This document shows, one piece after another, positions 54,761 through 64,000 of a DNA stretch of 64,000 bases. Numbering within the stretch: position 1 is the stretch's first letter; each line of letters begins with the position of its first letter. Made by a program: the position numbers and the translations under genes. The notes under the pieces are model-generated. The model ran no database searches. It had not been told where the DNA came from and worked only from the letters and a program-made list of their open reading frames with translations. Source of the DNA: an uncultured Methanolobus sp. (GTDB lineage: Archaea > Halobacteriota > Methanosarcinia > Methanosarcinales > Methanosarcinaceae); contig NZ_OY763421.1 of assembly GCF_963667555.1 (NCBI RefSeq), positions 1,691,562 to 1,755,561 of the forward strand. Direction: 5' to 3'.

Positions 54761-54828
54761 TGAAAAACGACAACCATGGCAGAAACAAGATAACCACCAC
54801 TGGTTACTATTTCAATATTACCATAGCT

Positions 54829-55156
54829 TTTTATATTTATCCGACTTATCAGATTATAGACAGTTAACTTACTTGCGGGTTAAGAAAGGGATTATTCCAT
54901 TGGCTACTTCTTTTAAGTTAATCGTTAACAAGAGAGCGTCGTATAGATTGCGGGAGAGAGGTTCCCGTCTCAATGAAAACTGCTATAGCATCACTACAAA
55001 ATGCCCGCCAGGCATTATACAATAATCTGTATCCAGTAGTTGTGACTATATTCAGCTGCAATAATTGTAGACTTGATAAGGATCAAAATTGAACGAATCG
55101 TGCGAATGATCTTAACCCGGGATAACTGATCGAATAAACAACAAAGGAAAATAAAT
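54829..55156 (+). promoter_or_regulatory. promoter and long structured leader or small RNA
   Basis: A TATA-like TTTATATTTAT (54829-54839) precedes about 300 bases without a gene. Predicted stems: GTTAA/TTAAC (about 54918-54930), CGGGA/TCCCG (about 54951-54968), TGCTATAGCA, and AATGCC/GGCATT (about 55002-55018). The last stem lacks a T run. Either a long mRNA leader of the RGG protein gene or an independent RNA ending near 55020. Confidence 0.4.
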
Positions 55157-55435
55157 ATGAGAGACGAAAGAAGCAGTGGTTTTAGAGGCGGTTCACGAGA
55201 CGGAAACAACAGAGACGGCGGATTTAGAAGAGGTCCAGGCGGCAGCGGCGGAAACCGTGGTGGCAATGGCGGCGGCAGAGGTGGAAACTTCAGGCAGAAC
55301 AGCGGCCCAAGAGAATTGCACAAAGCAACCTGCTCAGACTGCGGACAGGAGACAGAAGTCCCATTCAAGCCAGCAGAAGACAGACCAGTCTACTGCAGAG
55401 AATGCTTCCAGAAGCACAGACCAAAGAGATACTAA
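55157..55435 (+). CDS. RGG-rich protein with CxxC-x17-CxxC zinc domain
   Basis: 92 residues. The first ~48 are almost only Gly, Arg, Asn and Ser with RGG/GGR repeats, typical of flexible RNA-binding tails. Then a small zinc domain, CSDC, 17 residues, CREC, ending HRPKRY. The CxxC-x17-CxxC domain is widespread in archaea and bacteria; its role is not settled, RNA binding being likely. ATG after AAAGGAAAATAAAT. The long leader upstream suggests post-transcriptional control, for instance by temperature, but this is inference. Confidence 0.8.
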   Translation: MRDERSSGFRGGSRDGNNRDGGFRRGPGGSGGNRGGNGGGRGGNFRQNSGPRELHKATCSDCGQETEVPFKPAEDRPVYCRECFQKHRPKRY

Positions 55436-55640
55436 TACTATCATAAATATCAGAAACAAAGGGCAGAGAATTTACTCTGCCTTCTCTGGTATCTTTGTTT
55501 ACCTTTATTTATAGTAACTATTCATTTTCTCCTAATTTTATCCCTCGGTTTTACCCTTAAATGTTGCATAGCAACGCCTGTCATACAAATAACTAAATAC
55601 ATGGCATATCCATCTTTTAATCAGGGAATGGGATTAGGTT

Positions 55641-56960
55641 ATGAAAATAACAAGAGCTTTTGCCATTGCAATATTACTGACAACAATACTCGTAAACATT
55701 GCAAATGCAGTGTCAACTGAGGATTGTAAAGAATGCCATGTAGATGAATACGAGTTATGGAGTTCATCCATCCATTACGATAATGACGGGATAATCTCAG
55801 GTAAACCCGGGCCTGAGGAATGTATTTATTGTCACTTTGGAAGTACTCCCCGACTTTATAGTATAATGTATGGAGAAGTATCGGCCGAATCAACTGAATG
55901 CGAAATGTGTCACCGACCTCCCGCAGAAGGATTCACCACACATACCATAACACCCTCAGAAGCAGTCCCACCTCTTAATTTGTCGGCAGAGAGCTGTGAA
56001 GACTGCCATACAAAACCACATCATTTAAACTATGAAGAGTGGAACGAGTATAACAATAGTGACTATGACACATCTACAATGAAAAGCCACTCTAAACCCA
56101 CTGCAACTGAAACGGACACGCGAAGCAATAGTTTTGAATCCAGAGTCACCTGTGTAATGTGCCATCATCCTCACAGTGCAGAACTCAGAATGGGATCACA
56201 GGAACTTTGTGCAAATTGTCACAGTTCTGAAACAATGCATGAAACACAAGAAGTACAGAAAGTCAATTATTCCGAATATTACAGTGGACCTCAATGGGAA
56301 ATGTATAACGGATCCATCTTTACAAATGGAGTACATGCTGTGAATCTGGAATGTATAGACTGCCACATGGCAACAATAACTGACAAAGTAGGAGAAGAGA
56401 AGCTAGTCACCGGGCATTCATTCAACTTTGATCCGGCGTTACTCTTAAACCCGAATTCCGGAAATATATGCAAGAAATGCCACGTTACAGGGCACGATAA
56501 GATTCCGGAAAGTGGAGATTGTGATGATTGTCATGAAGTTTCTCTTTCTAATATAACACTCAGAAGACAGGAAATTACTGCAAATAAACTTCATGAACTG
56601 GAAATCTTGCAGGCAAATGCCAGTAGTGCTCTGTTTTTGTCAAACTCTAATGAGAATAACAAAAAAATTAATTCTGACTATGATGAAGCAATTTCCTATA
56701 TTGAATTTATAAAAGCAGATGGCAGCCTTGGGATGCACAATGCTGAAAGAACCGAAGAATATCTGGAAAAAGCAGAGATCATGCTGCGCTCAATAACAGG
56801 AGAAGAAGGCATCGATACCAATATTAAAGAAACGGATTATCCAGAGAATGAAGAACAAAATGAAAATACCGTGCCAGAAGCGGGAATTGAAATATCATTT
56901 ATGATAATCTCGTTAGCTGCAATTGCTTTATCAATGTCAAAAAAGAAAAGAGGAAAATAA
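55641..56960 (+). CDS. nine-haem c-type cytochrome with C-terminal membrane anchor
   Basis: 439 residues. N-terminal signal peptide (ITRAFAIAILLTTILVNIAN, cleavage near NAVS). Nine CxxCH haem sites: CKECH, CIYCH, CEMCH, CEDCH, CVMCH, CANCH, CIDCH, CKKCH and CDDCH, between residues ~30 and 300. A helical acidic stretch follows, then PEAGIEISFMIISLAAIALS and a basic end KKKRGK: a membrane anchor or sorting signal of the PEF/PGF type. Multihaem cytochromes on the outer face of Methanosarcinales take part in extracellular electron transfer (MmcA in M. acetivorans has seven haems). This protein is different in haem number and topology. Not in an operon. Confidence 0.88.
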   Translation: MKITRAFAIAILLTTILVNIANAVSTEDCKECHVDEYELWSSSIHYDNDGIISGKPGPEECIYCHFGSTPRLYSIMYGEVSAESTECEMCHRPPAEGFTTHTITPSEAVPPLNLSAESCEDCHTKPHHLNYEEWNEYNNSDYDTSTMKSHSKPTATETDTRSNSFESRVTCVMCHHPHSAELRMGSQELCANCHSSETMHETQEVQKVNYSEYYSGPQWEMYNGSIFTNGVHAVNLECIDCHMATITDKVGEEKLVTGHSFNFDPALLLNPNSGNICKKCHVTGHDKIPESGDCDDCHEVSLSNITLRRQEITANKLHELEILQANASSALFLSNSNENNKKINSDYDEAISYIEFIKADGSLGMHNAERTEEYLEKAEIMLRSITGEEGIDTNIKETDYPENEEQNENTVPEAGIEISFMIISLAAIALSMSKKKRGK

Positions 56961-56969
56961 TAAATAGGA

Positions 56970-57749
56970 TTATTCTGGTGACATATCCTGTTTTTCTGCT
57001 TCTGGCTCAAGGGCAGAATATATACTGCTAACACCCTCCATGACCTTGAAGCCTTTTCCGGTTATCATGTAGTCACCCCTTTCATGTCTCTGGATTATCA
57101 TGCCTTTTTCTATGAGTTTCTGCAGGTGGAACAAAAGATTTCCACCCCTAAGACCAGTCAGGTTTGATAGAGCTGAAAAACTTTTAGTATCAGCAGATAT
57201 TGCTTTTAGTATCTCAAAGCGCTTCTGATGACAGAGAGGTTCCAGTATATCAGTGACAACCTCTTCAGGAGGGAGCTGACTGAGATCCTGACGCTTGTCC
57301 TTATTGGTCTCATAGATACGCATGGAACGCATGAGAGTTACCTGTCGTGAGAGAATATCTGATGCTTCTGCAAAACATACATCGCATTTATCGTAAGGCA
57401 CCTTTGTGCGAAGCTGCTTTAGGTCAAGGCGGTTTTCCTCTATTGCAGCTTCACTTACAGCGCCTCCCCTGATAAGACCTGCATTCTTTTCCAGAATATT
57501 AGAAATGAGGCCTTTGCAGTCATTGCGCATCTCACACTTTTTTACCATATTCTTTTCAAGACCCTTGCCGGCATCTTCCATCAAATGACGAACAATTACT
57601 CCTGAGTAGTCGTTCTTAACATTATTTACCATCATGTCGAGATGCTGGTGATTGGATGAGTCCATGAAAGAACGTATGTCACTCTGGATATCGGAAAGCA
57701 TATGCTTTATGTCAGAAAGGTCAGAGTTGAAGTCATTTTCCTGGATCAT
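56970..57749 (-). CDS. winged-helix transcriptional regulator with Cys-rich sensor part
   Basis: 259 residues. The C-terminal third is a winged helix of ArsR/MarR type: VTDILEPLCHQKRFEILKAI, then SFSALSNLTGLRGGNLLFHL, then QKLIEKGMIIQRHERGDYMI. The N-terminal part is helical and contains conserved-looking cysteines (CEMRNDC, CDVC) that might sense metal or redox state. Divergent from the MTH865-type gene; a repeated half-site lies between them, which is a natural operator. The haem cytochrome gene converges with it (10-base gap). Confidence 0.75.
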   Translation of the reverse strand: MIQENDFNSDLSDIKHMLSDIQSDIRSFMDSSNHQHLDMMVNNVKNDYSGVIVRHLMEDAGKGLEKNMVKKCEMRNDCKGLISNILEKNAGLIRGGAVSEAAIEENRLDLKQLRTKVPYDKCDVCFAEASDILSRQVTLMRSMRIYETNKDKRQDLSQLPPEEVVTDILEPLCHQKRFEILKAISADTKSFSALSNLTGLRGGNLLFHLQKLIEKGMIIQRHERGDYMITGKGFKVMEGVSSIYSALEPEAEKQDMSPE

Positions 57750-57785
57750 AGAATAATGTTAGTTCTGATCGGATATATAGGTTTG

Positions 57786-57842
57786 TGCATAATACAATAA
57801 AGTCATTCAACTACACTGCATTATACAAAGTATAGTGCAGTG
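57786..57842. promoter_or_regulatory. operator-like repeats between divergent genes
   Basis: Three copies of TGCAnnATAC: TGCATAATAC (57787-57796), TGCATTATAC (57817-57826) and, inverted, TGCACTATAC (57830-57839 on the minus strand). The last two form a 13-bp inverted repeat CACTGCATTATAC-AAA-GTATAGTGCAGTG with one mismatch (57814-57842). A TATA-like AAGTATATATC follows at about 57850 toward the MTH865-type gene; AACCTATATATCC lies toward the regulator gene. Confidence 0.65.
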
Positions 57843-57966
57843 CCGATTAAGTATATATCAGAAACTGTTCTATTAGGTATTGCTGACACACACTCCGGAG
57901 TTAAGCATCAGCAACCAACCAAAAAACCAATCTAAAAACGAAATAACAAACAATGGAGATAGCAAA

Positions 57967-58206
57967 ATGAGCGTAAGAGACGATATACACAGCCAGATAG
58001 TCGGTGGACTTGCAGATGCAACATTCCCAATCGAGACCCCTGAAAAACTTCTTGCAGCATTCCCTGCAGGTGCAGACACAACCTGTAAATCGGGAGATGT
58101 ATCAGTAACAGCAGGTGAAGCTGGAGGACTTCTCACAGCAGACGACTTCCCATTCAAGAGCGCAACTGAAGTTGCAGATGTAATCGTTGAGAGGGCAGGA
58201 CTTTAA
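57967..58206 (+). CDS. MTH865-family protein
   Basis: 79 residues matching the small archaeal MTH865 family, whose structure is a compact helical fold and whose function is unknown: SVRDDIHSQIVGGLADATFP...TPEKLLAAFPAGADTTCKSGD and TADDFPFKSATEVADVIVERA. The open frame reaches back to 57880, but the ATG at 57967 with GGAGATAGC before it begins the conserved part. Confidence 0.85.
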   Translation: MSVRDDIHSQIVGGLADATFPIETPEKLLAAFPAGADTTCKSGDVSVTAGEAGGLLTADDFPFKSATEVADVIVERAGL

Positions 58207-58354
58207 GCCCTTCCAACCTTTATCATTTCCCTTTCCATGAAAAACACCCTGAACCTATACCTCCTTTAGACACAATCTTTTTTAATCCGGCAACCACTGT
58301 TTATGTATAATAATTTAGATATTATGCACTTACAGTGGAAGTTGTGATGAGATA

Positions 58355-60361
<2,007 letters not shown>

Positions 60362-60991
60362 ATATCTGAAATGAGTAAGGAGATAACAAACATATCGTAA
60401 AAGACGGCTAGTAATAGCAGTATTTAGCTATTGTACCCTAATGCATAAAGTTGCATACATAATTATAACATTTAATCATGACTGTAATGTTATAAAAAAG
60501 TATTGGAGTATTGATACATATTTTTCATTTTTGTTGAAAAGACATCTCTATAATTTTTTTTGCTCAATAATGAGCAGAAAAAAGAACTAATTCTAAGCGT
60601 TACATGCGTTTACCTTATATGGGAGAAAATTAGAGCACTTATCGAGGAAGGAAACCTCACTGAGAATTTGAAAGACAGAGTATTAATCTGTAAATGGAGA
60701 ATGAAATATGGAATGGAAGCTGTCTAGAAAGACGCAACAGCGTTTCAGACATTTCAGAGTCTGGAAAGATTTCGAACAACTTGATGCAAAGCCAGAGAGC
60801 TACAAATGCCTGGCATCAAAAAAATCAACATGCGCTGTAGGATTTTTAAGACCTTCCTTCAGTATGACATACTGATCAATTAAACTGGAGATTTATTCTT
60901 TTATTTTGCCTCCTGACAGGTGAGCAAATCATTCTTTTTTATTCCATTCTGATAGGAAATAATAAATTGATATATGCTGTAAGTTAATTCC
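60362..60991. other. intergenic stretch with short open frames
   Basis: 630 bases without a confident gene. Two overlapping short frames read in the plus direction: 60560-60727 (TTG start, 55 codons, no good start signal) and 60708-60875 (listed separately). A TATA-like TTGATATATGC (about 60966-60976) lies 16-26 bases before the cupin ATG, so that mRNA is probably nearly leaderless. The rest is AT-rich. Confidence 0.35.
60708..60875 (+). CDS. possible small basic protein
   Basis: A 55-residue frame from an ATG preceded by GGAG at nine bases. The product is strongly basic at first (EWKLSRKTQQRFRHFRVWKD), then FEQLDAKPESYKCLASKKST, and ends SFSMTY. It matches nothing I know; it may be a real small gene, a decayed one, or chance. 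Confidence 0.22.
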   Translation: MEWKLSRKTQQRFRHFRVWKDFEQLDAKPESYKCLASKKSTCAVGFLRPSFSMTY

Positions 60992-61315
60992 ATGTTCAGC
61001 AAACATAGTGAATCAGGTTACAGAGAAGTGCTTCCCGGAATTTTGATGAAAACGATAGTACATGGCGAAAAAACCCTGATGACAGAGTTCTTACTGAAAA
61101 AAGGAAGTCATTTACCTTCACACGAACATATTCATGAGCAGACAGGCTACATGATATCCGGGAAAATGCTGCTTACTATTGGTGATAATACGCATGAAGT
61201 AACACCCGGCGATTCATGGAATATACCTTCAGATACTCCTCATGAAGCACATGTAATCGAAGATTCCATTGCAGTTGAAGTGTTCTCTCCGTGCAGGGAT
61301 GAATATCTCGATTGA
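60992..61315 (+). CDS. single-domain cupin protein
   Basis: 107 residues, one cupin barrel. Motif 1: GSHLPSHEHIHEQTGYMISG with the metal ligands His, His, Glu; motif 2: PGDSWNIPSDTPHEAHVIED with the fourth His. Binds a divalent metal and a small ligand; enzymatic role cannot be told (many such proteins are sugar isomerases, dioxygenases or sensors). Stands alone with its own promoter. Confidence 0.85.
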   Translation: MFSKHSESGYREVLPGILMKTIVHGEKTLMTEFLLKKGSHLPSHEHIHEQTGYMISGKMLLTIGDNTHEVTPGDSWNIPSDTPHEAHVIEDSIAVEVFSPCRDEYLD

Positions 61316-61533
61316 GTCAAATTGAGTTTCAAATCCTGCTTTTAATTCTTTTTTCCGTATTTTCTGATTATGACTTCACATTTCTGATATTATTTATTCA
61401 GGCAGCATAAGTATATACATGCGGAGATACTAGCAATTTTTATATAGTAATTGCTAGCACATAGGAATCCGATGTGTGAGTAATCATACCGGTACCGACT
61501 TGTAAAAACCAGACAGAACTGAAAGGTGAAAAA

Positions 61534-61776
61534 ATGAAAGACACATGGGAAAAAGTCTTTGAGTACGCATCTTCCCCGCTTCACGGAACAATGTCCAGAA
61601 AGCTTAGAGAAGGAGTAAACATCCAGGTCAACGAAGGAAAAATTTACTCAAAAGCAGTCCTTTTCCTCGGTGAACAATTTGTACGTATTACAGAGGAAGA
61701 AGAAGGTCAGAAGATCAACACATACTATGACTGGGAGAAGATCGAATCTGTAAGAACGTACAGCAAAGGAGAGTAA
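61534..61776 (+). CDS. small conserved-looking protein of unknown function
   Basis: 80 residues, not recognised. Compact, charged, predicted mixed alpha/beta: helix KDTWEKVFEYASSPLHGTMS, strands around GVNIQVNEGKIYSKAVLFLG and QFVRITEEEE, ending YYDWEKIESVRTYS. No Cys, signal or membrane segment. A good AGGTGAAAAA precedes the ATG, a TATA-like TTTTTATATAG lies near 61437-61447, and a clean terminator follows, so it is a genuine single-gene unit. Confidence 0.65.
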   Translation: MKDTWEKVFEYASSPLHGTMSRKLREGVNIQVNEGKIYSKAVLFLGEQFVRITEEEEGQKINTYYDWEKIESVRTYSKGE

Positions 61777-61801
61777 TACTCTTTGTGTATGATCCCGAAT
61801 A

Positions 61802-61832
61802 ATGGATAATGGTATTATCCATTTATTTTTTC
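61802..61832 (+). terminator. terminator after the 80-residue gene
   Basis: Perfect 9-bp stem ATGGATAAT/ATTATCCAT (61802-61810 with 61814-61822, loop GGT) followed by TTATTTTTTC. Confidence 0.85.
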
Positions 61833-61965
61833 AAAAACAAGCAGCCTATAAAGTACTGACCAGAAGTATGCTCATATCGTCCTATTTCCTGCGATGACTA
61901 AAACTGAACCAAATACCCTAAATCACATTGAAGTAATACTTATTTCAAGTGTAATAGGAGGGAAA

Positions 61966-62289
61966 ATGAGCTATCTTTACCTGGCGTTTGCCATCATTTT
62001 TGAGATATGTGGAACCACATGTATGAAACTATCCGAAGGTTTCACAAAACCCCTGCCATCGATATTGATCTTTATATTCTACGGAATCAGCTTTATATCT
62101 TTTACAATTGCACTGAAAAAAATAGATGTCAGTGTAGCCTATGCAATATGGGCCGGACTTGGTGTTGCCATGATATCCCTGATAGGACATTTCGGATTTG
62201 GCGAACCCATACCACTCGCCAGAATTGCATTCCTGGCACTGATCGCAATCGGAGTTATAGGACTGCACCTGAGCAGCAGTGTGAACTGA
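61966..62289 (+). CDS. SMR-family small multidrug efflux protein
   Basis: 107 residues, four membrane helices. Key Glu13 in the first helix (SYLYLAFAIIFEICGTTCMK), SEGFTKPLPSI loop, the AYAIWAGLGV helix of EmrE/SugE proteins, and GEPIPLARIAFLALIAIGVI. Proton-coupled efflux of cations, or guanidinium in the SugE/Gdx group; which one is open. The frame is open from 61894, but AGGAGGG before the ATG at 61966 decides the start. Converges with the ABC permease gene. Confidence 0.92.
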   Translation: MSYLYLAFAIIFEICGTTCMKLSEGFTKPLPSILIFIFYGISFISFTIALKKIDVSVAYAIWAGLGVAMISLIGHFGFGEPIPLARIAFLALIAIGVIGLHLSSSVN

Positions 62290-62293
62290 AATA

Positions 62294-63085
62294 TCAGGAA
62301 TTTCTGAGCATTTCTTTTTTGAACATTCCGTACTCATCAAATCCTCTGTGCATAAGAGCAAGTATTCCCAGAAGAACGTTCACCATAGTTGTAACATATA
62401 TCGCAAGCATAATGGCTATCTGGTACTCTATTGCAACAAGTGGACTTGCACCGGCAAGAATCTGACCGGTCATCATTCCCGGAAGGAATACTATACCTAT
62501 TGTAGCCATATTTGCAATTGTAGGCTTTAATGCGACCCTCATACTCTTGCGCAGGTATGGGACAAGAGCTTCTGTCTTTTCAGCACCCATAGAGAGGCGG
62601 AAAAGATACCTGTTCTCGTTTCTCTGTATCTCGTTACAGAAATTCTCCATCCCAATTACATTGGCTTTAAGGGAATTACCCAGCACCATACCTGCAATAG
62701 GTATGAAGTATCTTGCATCGAAAAGGTCACTGAGATCAATTATGAATTTGTTGAAGTAAAGCAACATCGCATAATTTGTCACTGCCATGAAAACAGTCAG
62801 CAATGGTAACAAATTTTGTGTTTTCAACTCCGCATTTTTCAAAACGGTATGTGATGCTACAAAGACCATTACAAATACCCACGCAATGTTAAGAAGTGCA
62901 TTGTTCAGATCAAAGACAAATGTAAGGAAAACACCCACAAATAGCAGCTGAACGACCATTCTTACTGCACTTTCAAGCGTAGAGGAGATAAGTTTCAGGT
63001 TCAAGTAATAGCTTATGAGAACCGGTATGAGAAGCAAAACGAATGAAAAGAACATGCCCCCAAGACTTATGTCGTATGTTTCCAT
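62294..63085 (-). CDS. fetB: FetB/UPF0014-type ABC transporter permease
   Basis: 263 residues, about seven membrane segments. Typical UPF0014/FetB parts: SSTLESAVRMVVQLLFVGVF near the N terminus, IPIAGMVLGNSLKANVIGME in the middle (conserved GMxxGN), then RLSMGAEKTEALVPYLRKSM and PTIANMATIGIVFLPGMMTG with the conserved LPGMMTGQIL. Escherichia coli FetAB exports iron; iron or another metal is likely here. Start shared with the stop of the ATPase gene. Confidence 0.88.
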   Translation of the reverse strand: METYDISLGGMFFSFVLLLIPVLISYYLNLKLISSTLESAVRMVVQLLFVGVFLTFVFDLNNALLNIAWVFVMVFVASHTVLKNAELKTQNLLPLLTVFMAVTNYAMLLYFNKFIIDLSDLFDARYFIPIAGMVLGNSLKANVIGMENFCNEIQRNENRYLFRLSMGAEKTEALVPYLRKSMRVALKPTIANMATIGIVFLPGMMTGQILAGASPLVAIEYQIAIMLAIYVTTMVNVLLGILALMHRGFDEYGMFKKEMLRNS

Positions 63086-63717
63086 CAGTTCACCCCACCT
63101 GAAAAATCAATTACTCTCATAGCTTTAGTTTCCCATTCCCTGTCGTGAGAGATCGCAAGTACCGTCCATTGTGGATTATCAAAGAACATATCCGCAACCT
63201 TCTGTTTTAGACCTGCATCAAGTTCTGCTGTAACCTCATCAAGAAGAAAGATATTTTTGCCTGAAAGCAGTGCCAAGACTAAAACAACCCTTTGTTTTTC
63301 ACCGCCAGACAACTTTGTGTACTCTTTATTCAGCAGGTCAGAAGAAAGAGATAACTCGTAGAGGATATTCTCAATATCATCCCTACCGCTATTGCCCTTG
63401 TTAGCTTTGAACGAAAATACCTCATCAATAAGGTCAGCTACCTTTCCTTCGGCTATGTCTGTGTCCTGAGACACGTAAGCAACTTTCTTTCTGATATCCC
63501 ATATATTGCCGGCATCAACCGGTGCACCATCCAAAGATACTTCACCGGAATTATGGTTTCCAAACCCCATGATTATTCTGAAAATAGTTGATTTGCCAAT
63601 ACCTGATTTTCCTTTTATGAGTATTTTTTCCCCTTTTGAAACTGATAAATTAAAATCAGAAAGAATTGTTTTTCCATCATAACTAACAGAAAGTTTTTGA
63701 ATATCCAGCAGCCCCAT
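63085..63717 (-). CDS. fetA: FetA-type ABC transporter ATPase
   Basis: 210 residues. Walker A GKSGIGKSTIFRI, signature TKLSGGEKQRVVLVLALLSG, Walker B IFLLDEVTAELD, and the switch His in AISHDREWE. Short single-domain ATPase as usual for FetA. First gene of the two-gene unit with the permease (one-base overlap). No metal-responsive operator was recognised upstream. Confidence 0.9.
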   Translation of the reverse strand: MGLLDIQKLSVSYDGKTILSDFNLSVSKGEKILIKGKSGIGKSTIFRIIMGFGNHNSGEVSLDGAPVDAGNIWDIRKKVAYVSQDTDIAEGKVADLIDEVFSFKANKGNSGRDDIENILYELSLSSDLLNKEYTKLSGGEKQRVVLVLALLSGKNIFLLDEVTAELDAGLKQKVADMFFDNPQWTVLAISHDREWETKAMRVIDFSGGVN

Positions 63718-63828
63718 TATGATCTACTCCAGTTATGCTTGTTTGGTCATTTGCCTTATTACCATAAGCTGTATTCGGAAATAGCTTTCCAATATAGAAT
63801 ATTGGGTTCTATTTACATAATATAGCTC

Positions 63829-63955
63829 AGATATATATAGAGATATTACTTAGTAACTTGCGGGTTGGTCTGACATAACTTACAACTCTGCCCCCGATAA
63901 GAAACCAACCCAAAATCTCTTTTGCAGAGAAGATAGCGGACCGTCTGTTCTTGCT
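63829..63955 (+). ncRNA. candidate structured RNA
   Basis: A TATA-like ATATATATAG (63831-63840) lies about 22 bases before a perfect 8-bp stem GGGTTGGT/ACCAACCC (63862-63869 with 63904-63911). The loop contains CTCTGCCCCCGATAAGAA. A second small stem TCTCT/AGAGA (63916-63920 with 63926-63930) follows, then a GC-richer tail. The next gene has its own TATA, so this looks like a separate transcript rather than a leader. No family recognised. Confidence 0.4.
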
Positions 63956-63961
63956 TAAACT

Positions 63962-63991
63962 CTTTAAATGAAAACATACATAGAATATACC
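63962..63991 (+). promoter_or_regulatory. TATA box of the gene at the right edge
   Basis: CTTTAAA (63962-63968) lies 24-30 bases before the ATG at 63992, the spacing expected for a leaderless archaeal mRNA. No ribosome-binding site is present before the ATG. Confidence 0.5.
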
Positions 63992-64000
63992 ATGAGCAAG
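63992..64000 (+). CDS. start of a gene cut off by the window
   Basis: ATGAGCAAG (Met-Ser-Lys) placed right after a TATA at leaderless spacing. Only three codons are visible, so neither product nor reality can be judged beyond the promoter context. Confidence 0.3.

Noticed and set aside
55176..55514. 112-codon plus-strand frame overlapping the RGG protein
   Set aside because: It is the +1 shadow of the Gly/Arg repeats; the real frame has the ATG, ribosome-binding site and zinc cysteines.

Overview
This window comes from a methanogenic archaeon of the Methanosarcinales, most probably a methylotrophic member of the Methanosarcinaceae. The argument is gene content. There is a complete membrane part of an F420H2 dehydrogenase (fpoABCDHIJKLMNO), coenzyme F420 genes (cofG, two cofH, cofC), methanofuran genes (mfnD, mfnF, mfnE), a geranylgeranyl reductase with its ferredoxin, archaeal EF-1 beta, MTH865, DUF22 and Trm112-like proteins. 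The genus cannot be fixed from the sequence alone.

Layout. 1-4746: the 3' part of truD, pyrG facing it, a membrane protein with a Trm112-like protein, and a nucleoside-recognition membrane protein. 4747-15712: a chemotaxis operon cheY-cheB-cheA-cheC1-(FtsA/PilM-like ATPase)-cheR-cheC2-cheC3-cheD-(membrane DUF835-like protein)-cheC4, without cheW, receptor or archaellum genes. 15750-17578: an unrecognised acidic protein and two paralogous unrecognised proteins that share a spaced Cys/Cys/His signature. 17987-19261: a GntP-type permease. 19265-22780: a strikingly AT-rich island with a decayed gene, a small membrane protein, a secreted protein with a structured mRNA leader, a UbiA-type prenyltransferase and a winged-helix regulator.

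22843-33067: the fpo operon on the minus strand, closed by a strong hairpin terminator. It builds the proton-pumping complex that feeds electrons from F420H2 to methanophenazine. 33456-34990: zinc-ribbon, DUF22 and Lrp-type genes. 35175-36624: a ferredoxin beside a phytoene-desaturase-like FAD enzyme. 36679-40552: cofG-cofH1-cofH2-cofC for the F420 chromophore and side chain; this makes the cofactor the fpo complex oxidises. 40673-42063: ferredoxin plus geranylgeranyl reductase, which saturates the lipid chains. 42134-44931: TrkH/TrkA potassium uptake. 45095-48846: grpE-dnaK-dnaJ.

49010-51438: a small membrane protein, then a lone IS605/IS1341-type tnpB with recognisable hairpin ends, then a structured non-coding stretch. 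51439-54104: methanofuran genes. 54190-54760: a zinc-finger protein, EF-1 beta and tRNA-Ala(CGC). 54829-56960: a long structured leader, an RGG-rich CxxC-x17-CxxC protein and a nine-haem c-type cytochrome with a C-terminal anchor. 56970-58206: a winged-helix regulator divergent from an MTH865-type gene, with three copies of one half-site between them. 58355-63717: CPA2 antiporter, cupin, small unknown protein, SMR transporter and a FetAB-type ABC transporter. The window ends with a probable structured RNA and the first codons of a leaderless gene.

The parts most likely to repay attention are the chemotaxis operon (four CheC paralogues that have lost different active sites, plus an actin-fold ATPase), the AT-rich island with a possible secreted peptide precursor, the nine-haem cytochrome, and the candidate RNAs near 51.1, 54.9 and 63.9 kb. 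All functional statements rest on reading motifs by eye; no database search was run.
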